Below, piece by piece: positions 46,432 to 57,497 of a stretch of 64,000 nt of DNA. Every line of letters starts with the position of its first letter. The stretch's first letter is position 1. The notes below the pieces were generated by a model. It saw only the letters and a program-made list of their open reading frames with translations, made no database searches and had not been told where the DNA came from. This DNA comes from Clitopilus passeckerianus (taxonomy: Eukaryota > Basidiomycota > Agaricomycetes > Agaricales > Entolomataceae): assembly GCA_944990035.1 (NCBI GenBank), contig CALYLX010000024.1, positions 47,385 to 111,384 of the forward strand, written 5' to 3'. Made by a program: the position numbers and the translations under genes.

Positions 46432-47548
46432 ATGGATTCGAATTTCCAGGAATTGCCCTACACCTTCAACACTTCAAATTGGACCGCCGGAACAAATGGT
46501 TCAGACCCTTGTATGTCATGCGTTTCTTTCTTTCTTCGTTAGAAGGCAAATCGATCACTTATCCTTCTCTGCCCACATAGACTCCATGATAACGCCGCGA
46601 CCCCGGAGCCCTCACCGTGTGGTACTAGGATCCCGAGCCACGTACTGGTTGGAAGAAACCTCGAGCAGGTAATATAACCACATCACGAGTCCATTAACAA
46701 CCCTGGCTGACCTCTCCTCAGTCAGGCAACTTATCCTAGGCGTCAGCAAGACACCCCCCTCTCATTTTCCCTCGCCCAACAATAGACTCCAGCCCAACGC
46801 CCATTCCCATGCCTCCCCCGCCTCCACGGGCTACTCTTGGCCATACCCTCAGGCCCACAGTGTTGCATTCCCAGCTTATTCAGGAGCGGTTGGCATTGAT
46901 AGATCAAGCCGCTTTCAACCCTTACATGGGCCCTCCGCTTCAACAAATCACGCTACATCAAGTATCGGACTTGCTCCTCCAGGTTCTTCCATCTCGCCAC
47001 CTGTCGGTGTATCCCAGGCAGGCGAAGAGTCCTACCGTCAGCCTCGCTGCCGGGGGAGGCCAGACATCAGGTGGATTCCCGACTGTCCCATTTCCGTCCA
47101 GTAAAAGAACACTGTAATAGGACTCCTATGGGATTCGGATTTCATCTGTGCCTGGAGGGGCTGCGACTTTTCCACCCATCGACATCTGTTTCTCAACTGC
47201 GAAAACTATGCTGACGAGGTTTACAAACACATGGAACTGCATGCCAGGTCCCAACGTCAACAAGGCTATTACTGCCATTGGGGATCCTGTAAGGCCGTGT
47301 CAACTCCAAAGTCTGACACCGTCCGTAACCGCATTCGCCACATCTCCACACACCTCCCCTACTATACTTTGTGCTTACGGTGTGCCAAGCTCACCGCTCG
47401 GCGTGAGGGGACGAACCATCCCTGCAACAACGGGACTTGCGAAGCTTTAGACAGGAGGATCCAGCAAGGTGTGGCCCATGCGAAGCACTGGCCAGACTAT
47501 CACAACATGGTGATCTCTCGATTTTGGAGTATCGTTTTTCCTTCTTAG
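46432..47548 (+). pseudogene. Zinc-finger-like protein, paralog 3, with in-frame stop
   Basis: Predicted exons 46432-46510, 46581-46668 and 46726-47548. Start ATG 46432 (MDSNFQELPYTFNTSN). A Ser/Pro/Asn-rich N-terminal half (SHASPASTGYSWPYPQAHS) leads to CRGRPDIRWIPDCPISVQ, then TAA at 47102-47104, then KNTVIGLLWDSDFICAWRGC in the same frame. Paralogs 1 and 2 have Glu at the stop position (TLQEAF, NLQEKY), so GAA to TAA fits. The downstream zinc core is intact: C-x4-C, HMELH, CHWGSC, VRNRIRHISTH, LCLRC, VISRFWSIVFPS. A 20-nt intron removing the stop (GTAAAA...AATAG) would be too short. This copy also shows the N-terminal architecture missing in the others. Confidence 0.55.
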
Positions 47549-48001
47549 ATTCCCGGCCTTAATCATCGATAGCTATATGCTACTCATACACTATACAACA
47601 TGTGTCCCCTCTTGGTCATTGACATAGATTCCTCGCTTCCCATATGCTTATGACACCGTTATTCAGTCTTCCCTCGTTCGTCTACGCGACATCCTGCGGC
47701 TGAGAATGCTCCAAGACACGTAAAGCCCATTGGCTGGTCCCTTCACTCCCAGGATTATTCATTGATAACAGTTGCTGAAATTTTACGTTGACGATAAGCC
47801 ATCATGAATGTTTGGGCGACCTCGTGTCTCCAGGTGCTGGGGCTGCACTGGGGCATTAGGCCGGCGAAGGAAATACGTTCAGTGGAAGAACAGTACTGGT
47901 CCTTTGCTAACAAGAAATATTATTATTGAATGGAACCCTGATGGGACAAGGAACCGCTGTGAGATTTTTAAGTCTATGGGAGGGTGAAATAAAAAGGGAA
48001 A
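47549..48001. other. Intergenic
   Basis: Convergent 3' flanks of zinc-finger paralog 3 and the NACHT gene; nothing recognised. Confidence 0.4.
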
Positions 48002-50141
48002 CTAGGAGGGCGAGAGGATGAAGTACTGTAATTGGGTGAAGCATAATAATAGAAACAGAGCAAAAGCGAGATTGATGAAGACATAGAGAAACCCAGGTCG
48101 CGTGAAGGGGTTTCTAGAAATATTCTGACGAGCTTGAACATTGTCGATACCGTTTATGTGCCCCGACGGAGAGTGAATGATGGCGCAGCCCACATGATAG
48201 AATGTGTCCCTCCAACTACACGACAACACCCTGAAGATGTTCACAAAGTGATCGAACGCTAGGCGATGTCGTGCAATGAACCAGTGAATGAACCTTGTTT
48301 CAAGTTCATCATTACATTTCTGTGGGATAGGGTCAGCCATCTTCGCTTTAAAGTTTATGTTTGGACAACCAACCTGCAGGAAATAGATTATGGCCTGGCC
48401 GGTATCGCGAGAGAGGGGAGAAAGAGCGGTTGCTTGACGAACAAAAACCGCTTTCAAGAAGGCATTCTGCATCTGATGACATCCCTCTCCGTTGAATCCG
48501 AGGATATCCCCCAAGCTATCCTTCAGCTCGATAGTGGGCCGGGCATGGCGCAAATGATATACGAAGGCGTCTTCGTGAATCATTGGTTGATGCGGCGGTA
48601 GCGTCAACTCTAAATTGGATATTCTGTGTGTCATCATATATCGAAGTAATGACCTTACGATCCAGGTGCTTGCGCCAGGCCGATCCATAAAGAATTCCTT
48701 TGATCGGGACTCGTCCGCCAAAAAGTCGATGAAGGAGGGGTGGCGTATGCGGATTGGGTGGAGGCGATGTTGTCTCGGGGGTATCTCGAGGATGGAATGC
48801 CAGCCCGCCAAGCAATCATAAATGGAGTCGGGCTCGAGGGTAAGCATTTGCTCAAGACCAGTAGGGGATGTGAGCGGTATCGGTTCACCCGGGTGAATTG
48901 TTGTAGGTGGGTCGGTTTTCTCCCGACCGTAAACTAAAAGCCATGCTAGAATCTCCATCACAATGGCAGGGGGTTTACCGATGGTCTGCAGGATATGCTG
49001 ATAGCGACTATCAAGCGTTGAAAAGGGCGATCTATAATCTGCGAACCCCCCAGTTCTTCCACCAAGAATAAGCTGCAGGCGGCGTTCTGGGTGGTTGAAG
49101 GGCGAACAAATATAATCCACCACCGCTGAAGCATACATGAATTGGCCAGAAGACTTCTCGACAAGCTTCTCAACTGCCTCTGTGGAGGGCCACGAATGGA
49201 ATTCTTTAGAGCCATTAATGTTCCGGAGCTTTGACCGAATGAAAAGCTCGATATCCGCCGACGAGGAGAGGTCGTCCAATCCGATATGAAATATCTCTCT
49301 GAAGGGGTTTAATTTTTTGAGGATCGGTGGACCAGACCGGCAAGTAAGGAATAGCATAAATGGCAATGAGATATCCGCATAGAGTGCGTCCACGAACAGA
49401 GCGAGGATCTCCTGCTCATCCTGAAGGGTCCCGTCCAGCCCATCAAGGACGATCACTTTAGAATCAGACCTCAAGAATGGGCCGGCCATAGAAGCCTCCC
49501 GAAAGGGGCGTACGATGAGCTGGGCCATCTGAACAGCCAATGATTTATCAAATATGAATGGGTCTTCCGCGATAACCTGTTCTATGGGGGATGAGAGCTG
49601 GGGGAAAGCGAGGGCCAGTTGATATGCGATTGTCGGTATAATCTTGGCAGCGTCCCTGCGGCCAGTGGGGGGGAGAAAGAAAGAAGCTGCTAGCCGACCC
49701 TGCGAGTGCCACTGGTCTGCCATAGTTTGCGCTATCACGGTTTTCCCTGCGCCTAGAGAACCGCTGAGTAGACAGTATGGAGTCCTCTGGAAGCGGTCGG
49801 CATCTACAGCCCAGCGACCTATATCGTCAAGAACGTCGATGCGGGTGTTTGGATGGCACGTAGGACTGTCATGACGCTCCCTAGAATCATGGAGAGCACA
49901 GGGTAATGTCTGGTAGCGAAGATTCTCGAGGTGCCCTACGGTCAAGAATGGCGTTTGTTATTAAAACATAATGGATGACAAACTGCGCACCTTGCTTTTG
50001 TATAAAAGTTTGTTGAACGTGGAAGTAATACTCGTACACTTGCCCGACCGAGCTATTGTACTGTGGTCCATTGTATGTCCGGGCATTCACGAATGTAGAG
50101 TAGAAGATCGACGGGTCGGTCGCATGCTCGAAGATACCCAT
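48002..50141 (-). CDS. NACHT-type NTPase, NLR-like (STAND) protein with C-terminal membrane segment
   Basis: Exons 50141-49991 and 49935-48002, about 694 residues, start ATG 50141 (MGIFEHATDPSIFYSTF). The short N-terminal segment (FVNARTYNGPQYNSSVGQVY) resembles the Asn/Gln/Gly-rich stretch ahead of NACHT in many agaricomycete NLRs. The NACHT core has Walker A GSLGAGKT and Walker B VIVLDGLDG, a sensor-like LFLTCRSGPP, and the helical region with ILAWLLVYGRE and LHPIRIRHPSFIDFL. No WD40, ankyrin or TPR repeats follow. The protein instead ends in a hydrophobic helix (FLYVFINLAFALFLLLCF) near residues 668-690. Proposed role: non-self or danger sensing, inferred from family. A different upstream start within 50184-50555 is possible. 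Confidence 0.8.
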
Positions 50142-50783
50142 AACGATATCAGTGAATGGGTGAGTTCTGCTTTTGAGAAGATGCTACGATATTGTACATA
50201 TATTTGAGGGTGCATGCTGAGAGGACAAGATGATGCCCTGAAGTTTTATCGATGAACAAACGACGTGTGTCAAACCAACTTCACTTGCATTCTTGAGGAC
50301 ACTACAGATGCTGCGGAAGTACTGTCCTCTTGATTGTGTTACAGAAGCGCTGATGGGCGATTGTGTGGATTTCATCTCCTGGTCCTCGTCCTGGCCTGCA
50401 TTCAAATTAACCGCGGGCCTGAGGCGCGTGGTATCTCCAGATTGAGGTATGAGTCGGATGTGATGCCACCATGAGCTTTGGTCCACACTGTTGGCAACCA
50501 CAAGGACATTCTTTGGCTGTCCTCTGCAACGCTTTCTAATATTAATATCGGACACGTGTTCGTGCTGGTATTAAAATTAGCCTAAAGGCGCTGGATACCA
50601 ACGATGACTCAGAACACTCTGTCAACCTGAATGTAGTCGTATTCGAGAGGCGCCTTGGTAGCGGCTGGAACTGATTATCGCAACGAGCTCAGTTCAGGCC
50701 TACCATGGCGTCTTTCCTGAGTACTTGTAAAAACACTGATTAATGTAGCCGCGACTGGTTAGACCTTGAAAGTACAATGTCCT
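50142..50783. other. Intergenic upstream of NACHT gene
   Basis: A minus-strand ORF at 50184-50555 could be an unrecognised 5' exon of the NACHT gene, but its sequence shows no domain. Otherwise nothing is seen. Confidence 0.35.
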
Positions 50784-52410
50784 CTAATCCAGTTCTTCCA
50801 TAGTCAGCTTTCTCATTTTCTCTGAAGCTTCGTCCTCGCCAGGGGGAGCTTCCTCAACTCCTTTCTCCTCCCCCCTTCCAAACAACCAACGTAAACCCAT
50901 TGACCACATTCGGCAACCCATACATCGGAATCCCCCTCTGTCCAGGTTTTTGGAAAGGATTCAGCCCAATCTCATACTTCTGGTCCTCCCCCCCCGTTCG
51001 CGTTAGCAAAACCGGCCACCATCATGGGCATGTTCTCCCTCTGCGTCTCAGCCGATTTCTCAGCATACTCTGTTGTCGCGAATGGTATGCCGAGCCTATG
51101 TATATCTCGAATCACGGGGATCCATTCTCTGTAAGAGCCCAGGCCGGCGTTACATGCGACCATGGCGTCTGGGGCGCCGCCATACGCGGAGAGGGCGTTA
51201 TCTGGGCCAGAAGAAGTACATGTAGGGGAAGCGGAGTGGAGGTAAATTGAGACCTTTCTGGAACCACACTTGCTCGCTGGGAGCTTCATATACGAAAACA
51301 GGAGATTGGTTCGCAACAGCCGATTTCGTTTTGGAGGCTTCGCTGGTTAGACGAGTTACGCCGCCTCCATAGAGGACTAGTTTTATATCGTGGTAAGGGA
51401 GGAGAAGAGCGAGTTCGGAGAACCTGACCTAGAATTATTCGCGGGTCATGCGTAATGGTAGAACATAATGGACACACATCGGAAGGTAGTTGAGTTCAAC
51501 CTCCACGCCTACGAAGTGGATGAGCAGCGGTACACGCTTGCCCTCCCTGGCCCTTTTTGGGCTCGTAACCTTCAGGCAATTCACCAGCAGCCAATATACA
51601 CTTATTACCGAGTGCATAATTAGCGCCGCTGGCGGATCTTTGGATAGCTTTCGCCATCTGTACCAACTCTCCCAATCCACGATTGGTTCATCCCACTTGG
51701 TGACGATGCATGGCCTTCTCTCAACTTCGGCCGAGGGGCTAGAATTCCGGTTAGGAATCAGAGCAGGAGGCAGCATCCATCCTTCTTTATCCGATAGATG
51801 CCTGTCCTTGATCAGGTCCTTCCCATCCAAATGATCGAAGCCCTTTAGCAAGGATGCATAGACTTGAGCATATGGAGCGGCCGCCGCAAGAGGACTGTTG
51901 TCCTGGTGGGGGACAGGGCCTCCTCGATGGCTCCAGTAGCCGTAGCCAGACCCGCCAAGCACCTTGAAGCAACCCTTGGCAACGTCGGGGGAGAAACTGC
52001 CATCTTTCTCAATACGCCCCCATGGGAACAGCTTAAAGATGGCTTGGGTTTGAGGGATTCGTTCCGTGTGATGCTGTCTTCCGGTCAGTAAGAGAACGCA
52101 AGAGATAACTTCAGGAGTACCTTGTTATCGGGACATAGTTGCTTGTGGGTAGGAGTACCAGGAATGATGGGTGTGTTCCAGGCGCGTGCAGAGCACTAAA
52201 ACCAGCCAAGTAAATGTCGGCCTTACAAGCAGCACACCGCAACACCTTCTTCGGAGGCATGATGTTTTGGTGACATGCAGCGCAGACCTCCTTCACGCTG
52301 AAGTCAAACTTTTCTGGGATAGGACCTCCACGTTTTTCTGCTTTGATGAGTTCTTGGGCTGCAGTAACCAGAGAACCGTAGTAGACCTCCGGCTTCATGA
52401 ATTGCTCCAT
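50784..52410 (-). pseudogene. MSS51-like MYND-type zinc-finger gene, apparently decayed
   Basis: Start ATG 52410-52408 (MEQFMKPEVYYGSLVTAAQE), last codon TAG 50786-50784 after RKLTMEELD. The N-terminal MYND begins CAACHQNIMPPKKVLRCAAC, but the segment after KADIY carries an acceptor-like TTTTAG with no matching donor, and the rest of the finger is out of frame. The body is well kept: GGSGYGYWSHRGGPVPH, KWDEPIVDWESWYRW, YWLLVNCLKVTSPKRA and VACNAGLGSYREWIPVI. Three single-base frame slips are needed: near 51271 (after APSEQ), in a G8 run near 50990, and in a G6 run near 50872. The G-run slips could be sequencing errors; the MYND lesion is harder to explain that way. Family role: mitochondrial translation control, from yeast Mss51. 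Confidence 0.6.
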
Positions 52411-52770
52411 TTTTTTCGAAGGTCAAGGTGGTCAAGAAATGAAGTCTGACGTTGGCCTGACGTACCCGAGATTCTTCCCGAACTCTTGTTGGGAGAAAGA
52501 AAGGTAGGAGCTTTGGATAATTTCAAATCCGATTGCATTAGCAAAGGCATGGTCGGGAGTGGCCGAGAGACGCTATTCAGTTTGCGTTCAGTCTACTTCA
52601 GACTAAAGTGAGACTAGATTCAGGTGGTTCCAGAGTCATAGTGTCCGTCCAGCTGAACGTCTAGAGGCAAAACGCTTTGGACCGAAGCAAGCCTAATGAC
52701 CTGAGGACATAGTGGTAGAACGGAAACAACCGAAGATCTCGCTTGACTTTTCCTGACTGGAACAGCGACC
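52411..52770. other. Divergent promoter of MSS51-like and SEN34
   Basis: A 360-bp gap between divergent starts; no other feature recognised. Confidence 0.45.
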
Positions 52771-53887
52771 ATGTCGGCTGTTAGCGGTAGCTCGAAACCA
52801 ATCCAGCTACGAGTAGTGAACCAAAAAGCGTATGTTTGGGACGTTAATGGTATGTGCTACCCAAGCTCGGATAAGAGTGTTTTAATTATTGAACGACATG
52901 AAGGATAGATGTCGCCGTAATTCGTTCTGAACATCGACTCTGCGGTATTCTGACAGGGACGTTACCCCATCTCTCTCAGCAAAATGTATTTTTGGGTCTA
53001 CCCCTTCTCTTGATGCCCGAAGAGGCTGTACTTCTCGTTGAAACCAGTGCGTATTTCCGGGTTGATATCAGTCCAAAATTCTGAGATTTTGAGCAGAGGC
53101 AGCAGTCTTCATCGACGACCCAAATGCACATCCACAACCAACATCCCAACAGCTTGAAGAATGGGACACAAGACACCAAGAAGACGTGAAAGAGCAGCTG
53201 GCTCTGCTTGAAGCTAAAGCTGGGGCCGGAGCTACAAGCAGCAAATCCATGTCCGAAGAAGCCCTGGCGAAACGGAAGGCTCGAGAAGAGAAGAGGGCTG
53301 CTGCTGCTGCTCTAGCTGCATCTAATCCGGATAGCCTTATGACTCCTGATGCTTCGGAACCCGCGCCTACACCTGTCTCAAAACCAGCTGAAACAGCTGC
53401 TAAAAACCCTTCAAATCTTCCTTACACCATCATTATCCCATCCTCCTCCTCTTCTCTAAGTTGGTATTCTTCAGAAGCGGCCTCCTACGATAGCGTAGAG
53501 GCTGCAAAAGCTGCACGGATTTGGAACTACCCTGAAAACCTGCAGGAGCGAGCGAGATGCGGTGTCTTCAGAGATCTCTGGAACCAAGGGTACTTCATGG
53601 GTGGTGGGATCAAATTTGGGGGAGAATATCTCGTGTATCCCGGTATGTACTTAACGTTTTCTTTGCACTAGCCTCGTATTAAATTGTAGATAGGTGACCC
53701 ACTACGCTATCATTCCCATTTTGCAGCCTCAGTCATAGACTCTCCATCGTCCTCCCTCAAGCCTATGGAAATCGTCGCCCATGGGCGATTGGGAACAGGG
53801 ACCAAAAAGGCGCATCTCCTTTGTACCTGGGATGACGACGAGAAGAAAGTAACATATCTCACGATTGAATGGTCGGGTTTCGGTTAA
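52771..53887 (+). CDS. SEN34: tRNA-splicing endonuclease subunit Sen34
   Basis: Catalytic subunit that cuts the 3' splice site of intron-containing pre-tRNAs. Start ATG 52771 (MSAVSGSSKPIQLRVVNQKA), stop TAA 53885-53887 after EWSGFG. Exons join as VWDVN-DVAVIRSEHRLCGI, LLVETK-AAVFIDDPNAHPQ and GEYLVYP-GDPLRYHSHF. A charged coiled linker (EALAKRKAREEKRAAAAA) sits in the middle. The catalytic domain near the C-terminus shows Tyr in YLVYPGDPLRYH, His in HSHFAAS and Lys in GTKKAHLLC, the expected Tyr-His-Lys triad. Intact. Confidence 0.93.
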
Positions 53888-54006
53888 TGAAGTATATGCA
53901 TGTTAACAGTCGAAGTTTTGGTATATATCGATAGCAAATGTAAAGCAAAACAAGAAAATACATGCATGTCTAACAACTCCCAATGAAATTGCAAGGCTGA
54001 AGTGGC

Positions 54007-55458
54007 TTAATCCAACTTCCGTCTTGTCCCAATCCTAACCCGATCTGTAACTCCTCTGGTGGGTCTGCCACTCTGCCTGGTAGAATGTTGGGGTCCAGAA
54101 CCTTCTTCCACGCTCTCGTGGTCGATGTCCTCACTTTTCGCCCTGTTATGCCCTGTATTATTGGACCGCCCAGCAGAGGAGCCCACACTGAAGAGCTTCA
54201 CTATGGCGTCGTTGAGCCATAGTACCAGACCGAAGATTGGTACTCTGATAGGAACGAATGGAGAAGGATGTTTAATAGTTTCGGCCTCATTGGCGGCAGG
54301 TGGGTATGGATTATACGGGTCAGCGGGAACTGGGCGGGCATCCATTGCCAGGATGATGTACTAAGAACCGAGAAACCGCTTAAGCTGGGTAAGAAGCATG
54401 GGGGCAGAGACACGTACCACTGGGTAAACGAGAGCAAATATGGCTGCGTTGGCAAGGCCAGTCCCAAAGGTGCATAGTGCGGCTGAAGGCAAGCCTAGAT
54501 GCTCGCAGGTAAGCTCCATGCACGGGGAAAGTAGGACACGAGTGGTACTGACCAAAGGCAAGATAGTAGGCCCATCTCTCCTCGAGGTGTCTGATTCTCC
54601 GGGCAAGTGACAAACCACGAGCGACCCAGACAAATTCAAAGCAGTAGTATCTGTTACAGGCACCCTCAATAACACGCTCCCGGCCGTTCTAAGGACTCAG
54701 ATGAGAAAGACTCACGAATCAATCCAGCATAGGAATATGAATCCAATTGTCGGCCCAATGACAGGTACGTTCTGCAGTGCAAATGAAACGACAGCAGAGT
54801 TGAAGACCATGACCACGCGGTATGCTGACGTTGCGATTGCTGTCAGCATTCCTGAGTAGGTCGCTGGTTGCTGGTGCGCCGAAGTCCCATGTTGGAGAAC
54901 AAAGGTTCGCTTGGCTATTATCGAGCACCAGGAGCTCTATAAACAGTCAATAATGTATGAACATAAGTAGATTTGAAGAGCAACGTACATTCAGATAAAA
55001 GGAAACGCCGACAACAGGGAATAGCCAAAGCACCTGGTAAAACCAGCCGATATTCTGGTGAAACCACTTTTGTTGGTTTTGTACCAGTGGCGAGAGCAGA
55101 AAGTCGAAGGCATATATCGAGATGAGAGACAGCGAGTTCAGCAGTAGGGACTTGTACACGTTTGCTCGGATCTCAGCGTCACTATCATAGAATGGCGAGC
55201 ACTTCAGTGGCTGAATCCCATTAACACGAACATTACCCGAGTATTGGCCTACCTGAGTACCATATTAACCACAACATTCCATCGGAAAGCATCCACTAAA
55301 CCTCTCCACGCCCATTTCAGCTGAAGCAAGGCCGACTCCTGGAAGGACAGAAACGACGGGTAAGATGCTCTTGAGGCTGATTGGCCCTGGCTCGGAGGAT
55401 ACTGAGGCGCCTGAAAGTGCTGACCCGACGACGGCGGAGGGCGGCAGTTTGCAGCCAT
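54007..55458 (-). CDS. EI24-domain integral membrane protein
   Basis: Etoposide-induced 2.4 (EI24/Lsp) family ER membrane protein. Chosen start is the in-frame ATG 55458-55456 (MAANCRPPPSSGQHFQAP); the longer frame to 55611 begins with GTG, which looks like a GTGAGC donor, so a 5' UTR or coding exon upstream is possible. Blocks: KWAWRGLVDAFRWNVVVNMV, NVYKSLLLNSLSLISIYAFD, FNSAVVSFALQNVPVIGPT, WVARGLSLARRIRHLEERWA, FGTGLANAAIFALVYP and RPVPADPYNPYPP. Several hydrophobic helices. The cytosolic C-terminal tail is basic and disordered; stop at 54009-54007. Confidence 0.82.
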
Positions 55459-55875
55459 GGCCAGCGCTAATGGCTCTTGATAGGTGTTGTCCTCACCGCC
55501 GCTGATGCCTGTGCCAAGGTCAGCCGACGCGCAATGTGGAGGTGGCGAATTAGCGCGGAGGATGTCATAAACCCTAACCTTAGTCTGGGGATAACCTAGG
55601 GTTTGGCTCACTCAGGGTTCCCGATCGTTTCCTCAAACCACTTTTGTGTAGGTTGTACATACAAATTTTGTACATAGCAGATTTGTTATTTGAGCCGCTG
55701 GTAGAGAAGATAGATGTACACGGTACAGTAAAACTAAGGCAATAAATTAAACGGTATAAAAAAGCCACAAAACTATCCCTGTCAAGAATTGAGGGATGTT
55801 GGCCTGAACACGAGCACAAGAGTATCGTAAATCGTGGCATAAATGAGAAGTAACAGAAAAGCAGTAGTTTGCGCT

Positions 55876-57045
55876 TTATGACTTCTTAGCTGCGGTCTAC
55901 GTTGAGATAGTCAGCAAGCAGCTAGGAGCCACAGGATCTGAGAACATACCTTCTTGGTAGTTGATGATTTAGTGGCAGCCTTCTTCGTGGCGGGCTTAGC
56001 AGCGGCCTTCGCAGGTGTCTTCTTTGTAGCAGCAGTCTTGGCCTTTGTTGTGGCAGTTGTACCAGTGACGGCCTAATCAAAGCCTTAGCGAAAGGTCGAT
56101 GTTCAAAGTTCGAAATCGGTTACCTTCTTAGCTGGTGCTCGCTTCGATGCAGCAGTGGTCTTCTTGGTGGATGCAGCAGCTTTGGCCTTTCCTGCAAGTT
56201 GCTTCTTTGCAGGAGCAGCAGCCTTCTTCGTTGCAGTCGTAGTCTTAGTTGTTGTGGATGCCTTCGTGGTCTTAGCGGGGGCAGACTTAGTTGCGCCACC
56301 CTTGGTAGCTGTCTTCGCCTTGGTCGTTGTTGACTTGGTCGTCGATGCCTTTGCGGTCTTAGCGGCAGCTGTCTTGGCTTTAGGTGCAGCCTTCTTAGGT
56401 TCAGCCTTCTTTGTTTCTGTCTTTGCCTTAGCAGGCTTGTTCTGTGAACCCATAAGCATTTTGACATCGCAAATGATGAGTGGCACACACCTCTTTGGTA
56501 GCTGAAGCATCAGCAGGCTTAGTCTTGGGCGCGAGCTTAACGCGTCCAGAGGGTCCTGAAATGTTGTTCAGAAAGCGTTGCGTACGGGGATGAGGCGAAC
56601 TCACCCTTGGGGAGGACGAAAATTTGCTTCTCGACCCCAGTAGTCAAAGCTTTCGAGAGTTGGGTGTTCTGGGCATTGCCAATCTCAAGTTTATACTTTT
56701 CTTCAACATACCTATCACACGCGTTAGCAAGTAGGCAGAGCGAGAGAAGGAAATAATTACTTCTTGATTTGGGGTCTGGAGACACCCGTTCGGGCATCAT
56801 CAGGGTTTTCGGCGATACATTCCTGAGAGCAACATTAGCATGGCTGTCGTTGAGAAATGACGAGCACAAAGGAGAAGACAGACGTCACCCAGAGCAGAGA
56901 AGACACTCGATGACATAGAAATGATAGCCAAGTTGAAAACTTAGCATACCTTGATCATATCAATCCATGGCGGGTGAGTGGGCGCAGACTTGGTCGTAGT
57001 TTTCTTAGATTCGGCCTTAGTAGAGGCTGCTTTCTTGGTAGACAT
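55876..57045 (-). CDS. Linker histone H1
   Basis: Start ATG 57045-57043 (MSTKKAASTKAESKKTTTKS), stop TAA 55878-55876 after KKTAAKKS. The globular H15 domain reads HPPWIDMIKECIAENPDDAR, GVSRPQIKKYVEEKYKLEIG and LSKALTTGVEKQIFVLPKG. The long C-terminal tail is Lys/Ala/Thr-rich with many AKAKTAA/TKKAAAPAKK units, as expected for DNA-compacting H1. At least five introns. The mirror ORF at 56155-56505 on the plus strand is an antisense shadow of the repetitive tail. Two DNA elements sit just upstream (57299-59013), 254 bp from its start codon. Confidence 0.92.
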
Positions 57046-57298
57046 GTTGTACAAGTACTAAAAGCTAGAGGGCAGTGGGTGGTCTTGAGGGAGAGCGCTT
57101 GGTAGCTCGAGCGACGCTGAAGGGGCGCGGGATTTGGTTGGGGAAAAGACTTGATTTCTTTCCTCCAGAGGTTCTCTTTATATGAACACGGTCGCGTCGA
57201 TCACGTGATCATGCGCGTCGCGATAAACGAAATTATGATCAACAAACGCCCACAGGTACAACCTCGGAGACGAGCGAGATGGGGCGTTGCGGATGATA

Positions 57299-57353
57299 CT
57301 ATCCCAGACGGTCATCTCGTCAGTGGCGGTGCTAAACCCACATTTCGTCAGTC
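57299..57353 (+). repeat. Left terminal inverted repeat
   Basis: Begins CTATCCCAGACGGTCATCTC, ends near CGTCAGTC; pairs with 58294-58348 with one mismatch. Confidence 0.85.
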
Positions 57354-57497
57354 CGACTGTAGTGCACTCAATTCAAGCTTATTCACCATGTAATTTTGGC
57401 TACGAGTTCTATAGTACTACGAGGTGTTGCATATGCAATCTTACCTCCACTTAAACAGAGGAACAAGAGTTTCTGGCCTGGGAGAGTTTACGACCGA

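Noticed and set aside
50184..50555. Minus-strand ORF upstream of the NACHT gene as an extra N-terminal domain
   Set aside because: Out of splice logic with the clear ATG at 50141, and no domain seen; kept only as a remote alternative.
56155..56505. Plus-strand ORF rich in Ala/Val/Phe
   Set aside because: Antisense shadow of the Lys/Ala-rich histone H1 tail.
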